This document shows, piece by piece, positions 11,339 through 24,295 of a DNA stretch of 64,000 nt (the first letter of the stretch is position 1; the number at the start of each line of letters is the position of its first letter). The notes under the pieces are model-generated. The model ran no database searches and had not been told where the DNA came from. It saw only the letters and a list, made by a program, of their open reading frames with translations. The DNA is taken from NCBI GenBank assembly GCA_002118135.1, contig BDIU01000113.1:50389-114388 (forward strand), read 5' to 3'. The DNA is from Trebouxia sp. TZW2008 (lineage: Eukaryota > Chlorophyta > Trebouxiophyceae > Trebouxiales > Trebouxiaceae). Both the position numbers and the translations under genes were made by a program.

Positions 11339-14300
11339 TCAGCTCTTTGGCTTCTTAGGTTTCTTCATAGTCTGGATTGTCACCTCCTCCATGCACACAT
11401 TGTCATTCAACTGCAGCAGCACAGAATGCAAATCAGTCTTGCTATGATAGCGATGTCAATCTTGCTACGCGTGCTTCTGTATGCAAATTCATGGAGAAAC
11501 AACAGGTGAGACAAGGCTATGCTATCAGGCATCATCATAAGAGACTCTGAACAATCAATTGACGCAGCCCAGGAGTTTGATTGCATCATCTACAGTCTGG
11601 ATTGGCCTGCACAAACTGCACTGCAGCTCCTAACTTGCGGAATGCCAGTACACCAGTGGGAAGGGCTAGCGCAAGCATTAAGCGCCGTGCGCGACTTCAT
11701 CACTGCACTCAAGCATGAGTCTTCCAAAATCCTCCAGCGCAAAATCAAGAACTTCTTGCTGGCAAATCAAAGAGCCGTACCACACCCAGCAGCCCCCAGA
11801 AAAGCAGAATGCATACCTTGAATGCAAAGACACACATGTCTGCCACTTCCTGGGGCTGGATCATGAGGTCTGGAATATACTCTGAGTCAGGCCGCGACCA
11901 GGTCATGGGAGTGCTGACTTGTGCCGGGTTGATGGTCATCACCTTCACACCATCTTCTTGCAAAGCCTGCAAGCACATTGCAAATGTTTGCTGATCACAG
12001 TCACTATTGGTGTGTCATGGCAGGAGCTCTCGAAGCAATATGATGCACAGTCATTGTTCTCTATCCTGACTCCCTTGATTACCAAGAACAGTTATTTACT
12101 CAGAAGTACCACTGCAGCGGGAGTGCAGTGATGGACTCTCCTTACAATGTGAATGTCCATGCATTCAGTGTCCTGACCTCAGAGCGTTCGTGTAGCAAAA
12201 TCTTGTGCAGTAGCTTGCTATGCGTATTACATTGTAGATGCCCATGCAGAAGTGGATGCAGTAAGGTGTCTACCATGGAGCAAAAATTTGCTCCGACAAC
12301 AGCGAGACAGCGTTATTGCGCACATGCCAAAATAGACGATGCAAAGCAGGAGATGCTGCATGCTTTTTATGCAGGCACGCTCTGCTTCAAGATATGCTTT
12401 GTTTCAGCAGCAGCAGGTGCTGACCATGAAGCAGGACTTGGACCAACCCCTGAGGCCGCACTTGGAGGTTGCGCACGCCAGGATGCTCAACTATAGGCAA
12501 GCAGTCAATGCAATGATTTCATGGCATGTTGCAATCACTGGTTTGCCTGAGCCACTGAGTCCAAGCTGGAACAAGACGGCAAATGTGCAGAGGTCAATTC
12601 TGTGATGTTGACCACAAAGCAGGACTTAGACTAGCCCCTGAGGCCCCACTTAGAGGTCGCGCACGCCAGGATGCTCAAAAAGGTGCAAGCAGTCATTGCA
12701 ATCATTTCATGGCATACTGCAATCAACAGTCAGCCTGAGCCACTGAGTCCAAGCTGGAACAAGACGGCAAAGGTGCAGAGGTCGACTGTGCGGTGTTTAC
12801 CATGAAGCAGGACTTTGACCAGCCCCTGAGGCCCCACTTGGAGGTGGCATAGGCTGGGGCACTTGGGTAGGGCGTCGTGGACTCTATGCTAGCTGTGTTC
12901 AGAATCCAGCCCTGCCCTCTCTCCTTCATGCCTACAAAACATAACTTGCAATGCACACGAACAATAGAGAAGGGCGATGCAACAGCTCATCGTCAAAGAA
13001 CAATTGGCACCATTATTATGAACAGAACAAGAAGAATGTACATTCTGGGCTTGCTAGATGGAACAGAGGCAGCTGATGGGGCGCCTTCAGCTTAGACATG
13101 TTTCTGTCTTGTTTGTGTTCATTTCCTGTTCTTGCATGTCAATGCGGTGATAACGTCACCACAATGCTTCAAATTACACACATACTCAACCTTGGCAAAT
13201 GGTGCTGGCTGTTCTGCCCCTGCAGATGTCAATATACATTACACACCATGCCTGCTTTGGCTATGCATGCTTTGCCTGAGCACAAGATCTCCTTTGCTTG
13301 CCCCTGCTGATCATCAGGCGGTGGTCAACTATGCACACAAGCATTCTAAAGCACAGCCTTGCATGAGGACCATAGCTACACGTGCCAAAAGGAGTGCAAA
13401 CAATGAATGCTGTTGGTATCTTGACTCACTTGCACTCAACAATGAGAAGTGTCACGTTCAGCATCACCACTGATGACTCACCTGGGGCAAAGTGCCTTGT
13501 GAGCCTCATGGGGGCGTTGAGATTGATGTACAGCGTCCTGTCCCAGTCATCAGGATTTCCTGCAAGTCACCAGGTGCACTGTAAAGCACATGAAGCGTGC
13601 AGCCAAACTAATTAGACACTCAGTGTCATGCAGGATGCAGCACTGAATCATCACAGTCAACAGTCTCAGTACATTCCTTCCCACAATCGCTTGCTATGCA
13701 GGCTTTGACTTGCAGCAGCCAGGTATGTACAGGCACAATCAACTGCCTGCACACACATACCGCAATGAGTTCAGCTAGGCATGGAACAACTCTAGATCCT
13801 CATGCAGTTGTGCTGACATCAGACGTCCAATTTGGCAGTCATTTATGTGTTCCACCCTGCTTCATTCATGGACCAACCATGACTCATGAGTCGAATACTA
13901 TCCAGCTGATTGTACTTGACACATAAGTCATGGTTGGCATGTGACTGATTCACAGTGCAATGCGTAAACCACTAAAGGAAGACTGACGATAGATCCAAGA
14001 GTGCTAGCAAATGGCTCAGAGCACAATGCGCAAAGCATTGCTTGACAAACACATGTTAAAGGTCTGCGCCTGACTGGTCACAGTGCATGACATCAGATGG
14101 TCATGGAGCACTTCTGTGGTCAAATTTGTGACGCACTTGTGCACATATCTGGCGTCCAAACTGGTAGCGACTCATGTGTTGCACTGTGAATCCTTTTCAG
14201 GCTGACCAATGCCTACAGTCAAGCACAATCTTGTTACAATGAGTCCAGCTGATTGTACTTCATGTGAGGCATGGCCAGCCTGTGAAGTGCTCAGAGTGTA

Positions 14301-17300
14301 ATACATGATTATCTAGTGAAAAGGTAGCAGATGACTGAGAATGCAATGCTCAAAGCAAAGCGAGCTGTTGACACTCTGACCTGTGCAATGGGTCGCAGCC
14401 CTGACGCATGAAAGTTCTACCCAGATCAGTACATTGCAAAGCTTTGAAGGCGTTTCAAATGACTCAAATCAATTGGCATTGGCATGATTGCTGTGCTATA
14501 TATTACTGATATGGCTGAAATGGCACTGGGATTCAAAAGTAATGTGCCATCTACGGGGCGTCGGCCCTTGTCTTTGCCTTCATCAGAGCTCATAGGAGCG
14601 TATGAGCCTCTATTCTTTCCTTGTCAGGCTCTTCCTGACTAGAGGGCCTTGGCTCTTGTGTTTTGCCTTTTGTTATAGCTCATGGGGGCATGTGCGCCTT
14701 GTACATTGGCAAGGCTCAAATGGGCGTAGAGATTTAACAAGATATACTGTCCAAGGGGCCTTGGCCTTTGTTTTCTTTCCTTTGATTTTCTCTCATTTTT
14801 CCATTTTTCCTCACCGTCCAAGGGGCTTTGGCCTTTGTTGTCGGCCTTGTCAAAGCTCACGAGGGCATCAGCGCCAGCATTGTACATCCACACTGCCCAT
14901 GCACTTCTTTTCTTTGATCTCCAGTCTGTCTTCCATTTTTTCTTACCGTCCAAGGGGCCCTGGCCTTTATTTTCACCCTCGTCAAAGCTCATGGGGGCAT
15001 AAGCGCCAGCATTGTTCACCAGGACATCCACATTGCCCAGTTTCTGAGCAGATGACGCCAAGCTGTCAACTCCCTTGGGCCCACTCAAGTCTGCGGAGAT
15101 GACATCCGCACCAGCAGCGCCCTTTTGGCAGCACCTGGCAGCAGCCTGCATCAGAAGTTGAGAAGGTCTTGGAGGCTTCAGGACACGGCCTGTATATGCA
15201 CATGCCAGGCTACTTTGGTGTCTCCTAAACATCTGTCTGCTCAAGTCTGCAGTGACACGGCACCAGCAGCGCCTTTTTGCTTGCAGCTAGCAGCAGCCTG
15301 TATCACATTCTCAAGGTACAGTGCATTGTTGACCGACACAGCCTGCAACAGATTCAGGTCTAATGCCCAGTTGGCAAAACTTCAGGAACTCTGAGGCCAG
15401 GCTGTCGACCCCCTTTGGCCTGCTCAAATCTGCAGTGATAACCTCAGCACCCTCGGTATCCTGTTGCTTGCAGCTAGCAGCAGCCTGCATCAGATTTCTC
15501 CAGGCATATTGCATTGTTGACCAACACATCTGCGCAACTCAGGTTCTGAGCGGCTGAGGCTATCAGCTATCAACCCGTGGTGGCCCGCTCAAGTCCACAG
15601 TCCACATCAGCGGCAGCAGCACCCTTTTGCTTGCAGCTAATGCTGGCCTGCATCACAGAAGAAGTCTTGTGGTGCTTGTGTCGTATGTGTGCAATGAGTA
15701 GCTCTCCGATTTTTAAGGGACAAACAACAAGGGAACAGAGAGCTGTCTTGTATGATGGCCGGCTCGCTAAGTCTGCAGTGATGACAGCAGCAACAGCAAC
15801 ATCGCCCTTTTGCTTGCAGCTGCTGGCGGCCTGCATCATATGTCCAGAGTATGATACCTGATTGCCAGTATCTTTCACAAATACTACGGGAATGCAGCAG
15901 AGTTTTCTGAACCATGTTAAATCACTGCCCAGCTTCTGAGCCGCTGCAGCCAGGCTGTCAACCCCCCTTTGGCCCGCACAAGTCTGTAGTCAAGACATCA
16001 GCCTTATCGGCACCCTTGTACTTGCAGCAGCCTACAACGAATCAAGGTCTGATGCCCAGTAGGCAAAAGCTTGTGAGCAGCTGAATTGCAAGCTGTCAAC
16101 TCCTTTAGACCCGCTCAAGTCTATGGTGATGACCTCAGCACCATTGGCACCCTTTTGCTTGCAGCCATCAGCAGCCTGCCTCAAAATCTTCAAGGTACAG
16201 TGCATTGTTGACCAACACATCCAGATCCCTCAGCGCCTGAGCTGCTGCAGCCAGGCTGTCAACCTGTTTGGCCCACTCAAGTCTGCAGCGATGACAACAT
16301 CACCAGCAGCGCCCTTTTGCTTGCAGCTGGCAGCAACCTGCATCAAGATGGCCAAAATCATGATGCCTAATTGATGATGCCTCTCACAATGACTCCAGCT
16401 GGTGGCTGAACCGGTTTCGCCCACTGCCCAGCTGCAGCCTGCATCAGACTTTTCGAGGAATGACGCCTGACTGATCAGAGTCAGCATAAGTATTAGAAAA
16501 TGCAGCAGGATTGTGCTGGCCCGAATTGAGGTGCTGTTGCATGCAATCAAGTTTCTGAATGGAAGTTGGCATCGGGGACAGATCCGTCTCTGCATGAAGT
16601 CAGCCATTTGGTCGGGGCCTGTCTATAACTGCAAGGTCTGGAAATTGCGTCATGCAGGATTAGGCAGCATCAGGAAGGTTTATTGCCAAAGCAGTGCACC
16701 CAACCTGGAAATTGTTCGCATTGTATGGCAGTTGCGTGTAGCATCCAGCACTCATCTTCAAGTACTATCGTAGTTGCCCAAGTACACTCCCATGGCATGA
16801 CCAGTGGACAAAGAGCTGAGCATCACCTTCTGCAACTCCACTTCCTGACCAGCTTCTGCGGTCAGAATCAAGTGTGCCTGTTCCGCTGCAAAGGCCTCTG
16901 CAATGGCTTGACCCACTCCCCTTGAGGCTCCTGTCACCAGGGCAAGCTTGCCTGCCAGTAATCCCTGCAACATTTAGCAAAAATAACACTCAGGCAACCA
17001 ATCAATCAATAAATTTACAGTCTGGCGCTGAGAGCCAAATGTGACTAATTGGAGTTCCTGGCTTGAAAGCACATGTCAAACAAAGGCAGCTGATCAGCGT
17101 TTGCTCCGAACAATAGGCAAATGTCCATAACGGCAGAGGACAAAACAAAGCATTACATGTGCCAGGAGAAATGCCAGGTGAGCATGGTCCAGCCTGCAAT
17201 ATTTGGCTGGCGAGGATGCAGAGCAACCAGGCAGCTGCATTGATGCTTTGAGATTGGAGGCAAGTACCAGCTTCTGCCTCACTCACCTTTGAGGCGGCCA

Positions 17301-17301
17301 T
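11339..17301 (-). CDS. Short-chain dehydrogenase/reductase (SDR)
   Basis: Seven exons: 17287-17301, 16827-16964, 14977-15145, 13482-13559, 12801-12931, 11817-11966 and 11339-11410, giving 250 residues with matching phases. SDRs are NAD(P)-dependent oxidoreductases of many substrates. The cofactor motif TGASRGVG is at residues 16-23, NNAG at 95-98, the catalytic Ser at about 148 (NTASIES) and YATSK (Tyr161, Lys165) with the usual spacing. NPAQVSTPMT follows, and the tail is lysine-rich (KKPKKPKS). Only 0.75 kb of the 6-kb locus is coding. Introns carry decayed copies of exon 3 (both edges) and exon 5. I take the 14977-15145 copy as functional exon 3 because it alone is complete, open and in phase; another copy could be used as an alternative. 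Divergent from PSMB4. Substrate unknown. Confidence 0.87.
12418..12885 (-). repeat. SDR exon-5 donor-edge array, about 190-bp units
   Basis: The functional edge (SKWGLRGWSKSCFM|GT, about 12797-12885) is followed in the next intron by two copies at 12607-12796 and 12418-12606. The copies keep the segment corresponding to SKSCF and a downstream intron block, and have lost part of the frame. Confidence 0.85.
13815..14370. repeat. Diverged tandem duplication in SDR intron 3
   Basis: Blocks recur with a spacing of roughly 330-345 bp, for example CGTCCAA(T/A)(T/C)TGG at 13824 and 14151, and CCAGCTGATTGTACTT at 13901 and 14244. No coding character was seen. Confidence 0.5.
14540..14990 (-). repeat. 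SDR exon-3 donor-edge copies
   Basis: The 3' end of exon 3 (YAPMSFDEG plus donor, about 14970-15010) recurs in the following intron around 14830-14890, 14640-14710 and 14545-14600. Each copy carries the CAAGGGGCC/TTGGCC block and a diverged version of the exon end (for example GADALVSFDK). Confidence 0.75.
15240..16450 (-). repeat. SDR exon-3 acceptor-edge array, at least seven copies
   Basis: Upstream of functional exon 3 there are at least seven diverged copies, near 15240-15340, 15345-15500, 15530-15650, 15760-15845, 15920-16050, 16060-16200 and 16215-16345, plus a fragment near 16425. They keep parts of CKQKGA, DVI.ADLSG and DSLA, and several keep VLVNNA, the SDR cofactor motif. Spacing is about 120-190 bp. 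Most have lost an open frame. Confidence 0.87.
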
Positions 17302-18037
17302 GATGTGGCGTCAGCAGCCTGTCAAGCTGTGCATGCAGGCAAAACAGTCAAGGCCGGGAAGGTAATCCACATTGATATTTCACGCAAGCATGCCCATCAT
17401 TGTCAGCGCTTGCAAGCTGCATCGGGTGTCACTCCAAATAAGCATGTGTCTATGCAGATCGGTACGCTTTCACGAGTCTGCAAGAGGACATGCGGCATGC
17501 ATGCAACTTTGCGAAGTGAACAAACGTCCAGGTGACGATGTTCGCATGCAGCAACATATCCAAAATGACTTCGAAACAGCAACTATGCCAGAGGTAGGTG
17601 AATGACCGGTTGTCATCGAGTGCAAAGCAGCGCAGGGTCAACATCACGAGTCTGACCTGTGCTGACTCAGGCTCAAAACCGCTTACCAACTCAGACTTGA
17701 AGCAATCTCTTGCGGCGCAGATTCGACCAGCGGGTGGGCGTGATCGCTCTGAGGGCGTCTTGTTTAGCTTAGCAAGCTCCAGTCAACATGCAAAAGGCTT
17801 CTAAAGGGCAGACTTGCATCTCACACAGGGGCGTTTGCAGAACACACCTCACTCAGAAGCCCCATCTGTACTGGTAGCTTGCTTGCGTTGTGCAAAAGAG
17901 AGCAAAGCGCCACCGCTACATTTAGAAAGCATTGTCGCATTGATCTGCACAACATCGGTGCAAGCCTGATCGTTGCCTAGTCTGCGCAAGCCAGCTTTGT
18001 ATCAGTGAGATCACCAGTTCTGCGGACAAGTACTAGC
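17302..18037. promoter_or_regulatory. Divergent upstream region, SDR / PSMB4
   Basis: 736 bp between the two start codons (17301 minus, 18038 plus). Both promoters should lie here. No TATA box or named element was recognised, and the open frames are unremarkable. Confidence 0.5.
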
Positions 18038-20560
18038 ATGTACGCACGTTCAACGTCACATGCCACAGCATTGGGCCCCGGATGTGCTGGTCCTTCGCTT
18101 GCAGTACCGAATCCAGCCAGCCTGCATGAGCAACATGGCTACACTCCGCAGCAGCCCAGCTGTGGTGCCGCTCCTTTTCTGATTGATCCAGCAGCTTTCG
18201 CACAGACCGACGGCGAGCCCCGAAAGCACACGCAGTGAGTGTCACTGATGCAGCAGGACTCACTTGGTTCAGCAGAATCTGCGTAAGGCAGCCAAGACTG
18301 ACCTGTACACATGTTGTGCAGAAACCCCTTTGTCACAGGCACATCCGTATTAGGTCTGACCTTCAAAGGTGGTGTGCTCATTGCTAGTGACACTTTAGGT
18401 AATTACATGCGATGTCAGCCTTCTCTCTTTGCTGTCTTCACCTGACCTGCCAGCTGCTTTTGCTTAGTTTTGCTGCCATGAGTGTGAACTGTCAGCCTGT
18501 TGAGCTGTCCTGCAGGTGCTTATGGTTCCACCAAAAGATACAAATCTTTTGAGAGGCTGAAAAAGATAAACAGAAGAACAGTGATTGGGGCAGGAGGAGA
18601 GCTGTCTGACTTTCAGTACATCATGACTCTTCTTGAGGAGTTGACAAGGCAGGACTTTTGCCTAGATGATGACATTGAGCTGAGCCCTCGGGAAGTGTTT
18701 GCGTACCTCAACAGGGTCATCTACAACAGAAGAACAAAGTAAGCAAGCTGGAGATCAGTGCTGTATCTGACTGATGCAGGTCTGTGACTGTTTAGCAGCT
18801 ATAGATGAAGATGGCTTCATTGCTTTGACTTTATTGATAGTCATTGCTTCTGTATGCACCCAGCTGCATCAGGGAACCTCACCAGAATGCATGTCAACTA
18901 TGAGTAAGTGAAGATTGAGCTGAAGCTCGCCCAAACGCATGTCAACGATGATGGTGATGAACCAAGATCAAGCTGCCCCAAAGTCCAATTTTGTTGCAAG
19001 TCTCCAGGAGGATGCTGCAGATATGCTCCACCTGGTAGCATCTTATGCTTGTATGCAATTCGCTGTAGGATGGACCCTCTATGGAACAGTCTTGTGGTAG
19101 GAGGCTTGCAACCAGACAAGTCAGGTGACTTGAAGCCGTTCCTGGGATTCATTGGCATGATTGGTACACACTATGAAGATGCCCATATTGCCACAGGTCA
19201 GTCCAAAGTTCGCCCCGGCTCCAACAACTTCACACTGTAACTATGACAACTATGCTCAACAAGTGATGTGGGTCATTTCTCTGACCCTCTTGTTTTGTGC
19301 CTGCATCAGGCTGTGTGCATATCTCTATCTTGCATTTCATACCACCTAGTTGCAGTGAGTATGCTTCAGCAAACGCATTCATCTGTTTACTTCAGCATGA
19401 CGCAAACACGGGGTGTCCCGGCAGTCCAGCAGGCAGAGCGCTGCAGGCTGTCATGCTGCATTCTTGCCTGCTTTGTAGAGGGTGCAGGGTGACAGCTCTG
19501 TCAGTCAGCTGTGAAGTCATCTCATTCTTGCCTTTGACTGCTCCACCTGGTGGTCACAGCAGATGTCACACTGCAGGCTTTGGTAACATGTTGGCAAGGC
19601 CACTGTTCAGGGAAAAGCACAACCCTGAGATGAGTGAGTCTGAAGCCATGGACCTCATCAAGGAAGCTCTCAAGGTAGGCACTCTCATGCAAACATCAGC
19701 ATACACGCATAGTGTGAATGTCATATATACCAGTACTTTTGATTGCTTGTGTTCCTTGCTTACCTGCAGAGGCGTGCACAAGCTTGGCATGAAATGTGCC
19801 ATGCAAGTGCACACATCAACTTGTGCTATGCTCACAGCACCTGTGTTGTTGTCTTAATGCCATAGATTCTCAAGGCAGCCCATTGCATCTGGCCTCAGAA
19901 CATTTTCCATTCATCCCATGACATGTCATGCAGGTCTGCTACTACCGAGACAAGAACAGCATCAACAAATTCCAGGTTGCCAAGGTGACAGCTGACGGCA
20001 CTGACATTTGTGAGCCTTTTGCACTGGAGACCAACTGGGACCTGAAGGTGAGCATTGCTATTTTGCATCCTGAACGCATCATTGCACCACCATGTTGCAC
20101 AAGCATCATATGCAGAGTCTACAGAATTTAATAGCATCACAGAGGCCGATGATGGATTGTGATGACTGCAGTTTTGTGATTGAGATGCTGTCTGATTGCA
20201 TTTATGACTCAGCACAGGTTCTTGTTGGGCTTTGCCAGGCTGTGCATTGTGTTCATCAGGCAAGCTGCATGCAGCCAACTGCTTCAACAGCTGAAAGTCT
20301 GTGACATTTCTTCTAACAAGTGCGCAGCTGGACTGTGCGACCCCTTTCCGTCCGATGCTGATACACATTGCGCATTCAGTAAGCTTCAGTAGCGCAGGGT
20401 TGAACTTCTCAGGATCTGCTGTGGTGTCGTGTTGGCAATCTGCAATGTGTCTAACAAGCCATTGCTTTACAGCATTGCCATCAAGTTGCTTGTCAACAAT
20501 TGGATGTGTGTCATGCAGGCATTTGCCAACCCCTCAAGGCATGCTGTTGGTGGGTGGTGA
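18038..20560 (+). CDS. PBG1: 20S proteasome subunit beta type-4 (beta7, PSMB4/PBG1)
   Basis: Seven exons: 18038-18234, 18322-18398, 18516-18738, 19069-19196, 19577-19674, 19934-20047 and 20519-20560, giving 292 residues in phase. This is a non-catalytic beta subunit of the 20S proteasome ring. Diagnostic segments are [12 protein letters not shown] after the propeptide, [67 protein letters not shown] and TNWDLK. In this subunit the mature N-terminus is normally not an active-site Thr, which fits. The ATG at 18038 was chosen; an in-frame GTG at 18005 is ignored. The propeptide of about 65 residues is somewhat long. Confidence 0.93.
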
Positions 20561-21236
20561 TGTGGCAGCACAGGATCGCACTCCATGCTCTGTTTTGGCA
20601 TTGTCATCTTAGTCACATTGCCAGGGCTGAGGAAGCTGCTTGAATGGAAGCCATGCACAATGTCTCAGCAGAAATGCATGGCTCAGTCGCTGTGAGGACA
20701 AAGTTCAGTTCTCTCGTGAACGCAATCGATCGAGTTGCTCTCAGCGGGACCAACGCGCTACACTACAAGACGAGCTGACATTGTGACCGGCTCCTTAAGT
20801 ACTACACATTATGCAAGTCTGTAAAATCACGCATCATCAAAGCATGATGTTTTGCAGAGTGTGGCATACCTACTGATTGATGCACGTCATCTTGCAAATG
20901 TCAACGCATGTTGCAAATGAGGGTCGTCTACCAGAGTGACATTTGCCGCTTATGATCGACTGTTGCAGCCAACAGAGCATGCAGCTTCTCTGTCAGCTGG
21001 CCTGGGTAGGGTTTAGTAACCACGAAGGCCTCGCTTCGCTTACCTCCTGAGAAAGCTCTTGTCGTAGCCGAAGCCAACTTACGATCAGCTACATCGTTTG
21101 TGTGCTGGCGCACAGGCAGTTCGCGCGGAAGTACAAGCGGTCACACACCACAAGTCGACATGCAGCCTGCAATCTAAGCATCGACCTGAGGTTGTGCGAC
21201 AGCGCCGGGCTCCCAGCGGAAGCGAGGTTTGCTTGA
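20561..21236. other. Intergenic region between PSMB4 and signal peptide peptidase
   Basis: About 680 bp. It should hold the PSMB4 3' UTR (TGTAA at about 20819) and the promoter of the next gene. A minus-strand open frame at 20928-21113 has no recognisable domain. Confidence 0.5.
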
Positions 21237-24200
21237 ATGCCCGGCTCTGAAGATGCGCAGAAGCCGGATCAGCTTCCATGTCCCCTTTCGCACCTGTGTC
21301 TCGCGCTTGTTGCAATAGCACCAGCCGTGATCACCGTTCCTGCCAATCTGAACATAGTCCTGACAGCGGCTATAACCGTATGGGTGGGATCATTCAGATC
21401 TGTCAAGGACACACCACCAGAGGAGAGCATGACTCGTTCGGTGCGCATCAGCATGATCAAGGACTTGGGGCAGGCACTGCTACACAACAAAAATTGTGAC
21501 AGGCAATCATATATCAAGCTGCAAGACATCATGGAATATTGATACATTGCTGCAGGACGCCCTCAAGTTCCCTCTTGTGGGTAGCGCCGTCCTGTTTGGC
21601 CTGTTTATCACCTTCAAAGTCCTGCCCAAAAACCTGGTCAATCTTGTGTTGGCTGGCTACTTTGCATTGCTTGGGGTATTGGCATTGACTGCAACTGCCC
21701 TTCCTTTCTTGGAGCACAGCAGTCCTGGACGATTTAAAAAGTTCAGTTGGACAGCGCCTAAATTGCACCTTCCATCTTGGCTGTCCAAGGTATGTGACTG
21801 CATGTCAGACGTGTCAGATCGTGTCGAGCACCAACCAGTGCATGTTGCCATTTGCTTGACTGTCTACCGCTGGTGAGATGGTAATCCCACATGTTAATGA
21901 TCATCACGGGAACAATGATCACAGGGACATCTATGGCAATGTTCACAATATTTAGCACTGTTGCAAGTTGTGACGTGTATCCTGGTTTGCATGGCTGGTA
22001 TATGATCAGCATAGCATACCTGTCCACAGCTGTGCTGAATGCAGGAGCCTGTGGAGATCAGCGTAACAGCTCCTGAAATAGCTGGAGCCCTCATCAGCCT
22101 GCTCTTCTGTATATGGTGAGCCCACAAAGCCATCACTGCTCATGCTGATGTATCTGTTTGACTGCTGTCAAGTGGCAAAACAAGAGTCCTTCAACAAAAT
22201 ATCTTAGACGACAGCATATTTGCCGTTTGGCAGCAAAGCAGTAGTGCCTTGCTGGCATGCCAGCGCTTGTGCAACAAGTGTTTGAAACAATTATGTCCTT
22301 GTTGCACAGGAAGTTGTCTGCTTGTTCGCATCCTTGTTGACATGCATTAACTTTGCCAGAGCCTTATGATAAGGCGTGATGCCCTGTGCAGGTACTTCAA
22401 AGAGAAGCACTGGCTGGCTAATAACGTGCTTGGGCTGGCCTTCTCAGTGCAGGGCATTGAGCACCTCTCCCTAGGGGCAGTTTCCACTGGCGTCATCCTG
22501 CTTTCTGGTCTGTTTTTCTACGACATTTTCTGGGTGTTCTGCACCCCAGTCATGGTCTCAGTGGTGAGCTACTGCCAGGCCATCTCGTTGACCGTTGTTG
22601 CGCAAGCATGAAATCTGATGACTTGTTGACTTGGAGCAGATTGGCCATGTGACTTCACACCCTTGTCACTGGCATCAGCCTGCTGTTGACATGTTTTGGG
22701 CATTCTGCATCCCCTTCATGGTCTCTGTGGTGCGTTGCTGCTGTAGTGCATGCACCTGTTTGCGACTTTGGTCCTTTTAGACTGACTTGTCTTCCCAACA
22801 GCGCCATTGAGCTGGTGATGTCACTCAGGCCGCTGATTGTACACAACTATAGCATCAGTCCTGCTGTTGGACCTTTTCTTCTGTTACATCTTTCATAGTC
22901 TGGTGGGAATGCGTATCACTGCTGTGCAGGCAAAGTCATTTGATGCTCCCATCAAACTGTTGTTCCCTAGGGCTTTTGAGGAGGGCGACACCTCGACGCC
23001 CTTCTCCATGCTGGGCCTGGGGGACATTGTCATCCCAGGAATTTTTGTTGCGCTGATCTTGAGATATGATGCGCTGCATGCCTCAAAGTACTTCAGAAGG
23101 TGCGGCTCATGCCTCTTGACAGCTTTGGTCTTTTCTCCTGTTAAACGTGGTTGCTTGTTATTGATCTTGAGATACAATGCAATGCATACGTCAAAGAAAG
23201 TCAGAAGATGCAGCTCATGCCTCTTTGCGACTCTGACCATCTTGTCTTGTGACAGCGAGCTTGTCCAGCGTGAGACTTGCGTGTTTCCTGCATGCTCAGG
23301 AGTGCTGTCCTATGACATCTGCAAGGCTGTGAATTCAAGTGTACTGTTGCTGCACAGTCTGTGAGACTGACATCTGCCAACCTGTTTTGCATGACTAGAC
23401 AAAGCAGGCATCTAGCTCTGTTAGTCACGAGACTTGTTGCTGCAGATTCCTGTTATCCATTCTTGCATTTGCTGCTGTCTGTTTGGTTAGGCAAGTTGTG
23501 CTGGCAACTTGTACAGCAGCAGCCCAGCAGCCATTGTGTGTTCACCATGTTTTGCATGCATTGTTGCACTCCAACCCAAACAAGTTACTAAATCATGAAT
23601 CTCAGCTGTTGTTGACAAAAACTCTGTCCGTCCTGCAGTGCATATGGCGGCTATGTCGTGGGTTTGAGCACCACAATAGCAGTCATGAATATCTTCCAGG
23701 CAGCTCAGCCAGCGCTGTTGTATATAGTGCCTGCAGTGCTCATAGCAGTTTTGGGGCATGCTGCTGTGAACAAACAATTCCTTGAGGTAACTCATCATTG
23801 TTGAATTTTGTTGCAACTCAGATTGCTCATGCCTTGCTGTTTTGTGCGGGCAATGTCCTCTGCATGCCAGGACAATCCTGGCTGAGGTATCACAGCGTTC
23901 GAGAAATCTGCTCAGTCAATTGCCAATAAGCATAAAATATTGTTAACGGTAACGAGCGCTGTATATTCTCGTAAACTTTTCTGGCATACAAGCTATATGC
24001 ATACTTTTGTCATTTGGACTGCATACTTTGGCCTGATATGGGTGACAAACAACAGCGCCAAAGACAATTGTGCCTGACTCAGTCATTGGTTGCGTATGAC
24101 TTGTGCCGTGCTGAGAGATTTCTTGCTTGGCAAACTGATGACAAACATGTGCTGTAGGTGTTCCACTTCAGTGAAAGCAAAGACAAAAGTGAAACAGAGA

Positions 24201-24295
24201 CACAAGGCAATGCTGACAGCAGTGATGCAGTACAACCTGAGCAAGAGCCACAGAATGGTTTGCACACGCAGCGCAACAGCAAGAAAGTTAGCTAG
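21237..24295 (+). CDS. SPP: Signal peptide peptidase (intramembrane aspartyl protease)
   Basis: Seven exons: 21237-21440, 21556-21789, 22045-22115, 22392-22563, 22930-23099, 23639-23786 and 24158-24295, giving 378 residues in phase. SPP is a multi-pass ER membrane protease that cuts remnant signal peptides within the membrane. The catalytic motifs are present: YD at 213-214 (GLFFYDIFWVF), GLGD at 256-259 (SMLGLGDIVIPGIF) and PAL at 308-310 (QPALLYIVP). The order matches plant SPP: N-terminal helices with VPANLNIVLTAAITVWVG and RSVKDTPPEESM, then KFPLVGSAVLFG, then HWLANNVLGLAFSVQGIEHL. The tail is hydrophilic and acidic. Partial copies of exon-4 and exon-5 donor edges lie in the introns after them. 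Confidence 0.95.
22670..22735 (+). repeat. Copy of SPP exon-4 donor edge
   Basis: Repeats the end of exon 4 (GACAT..TTTTGGG..TTCTGCA..CCC..TCATGGTCTC) and the bases after the donor, about 150 bases into the following intron; the donor position keeps GTG. Confidence 0.8.
23150..23240 (+). repeat. Copy of SPP exon-5 donor edge
   Basis: Repeats about 90 bases spanning the exon-5 end (LILRYDALHASK) and its intron start from 23055-23145. In the copy the donor GT has become AT, so it should be silent. Confidence 0.8.

Noticed and set aside
18005..18037. Upstream GTG start for PSMB4
   Set aside because: Nuclear genes rarely start at GTG and an ATG in the same frame lies at 18038.
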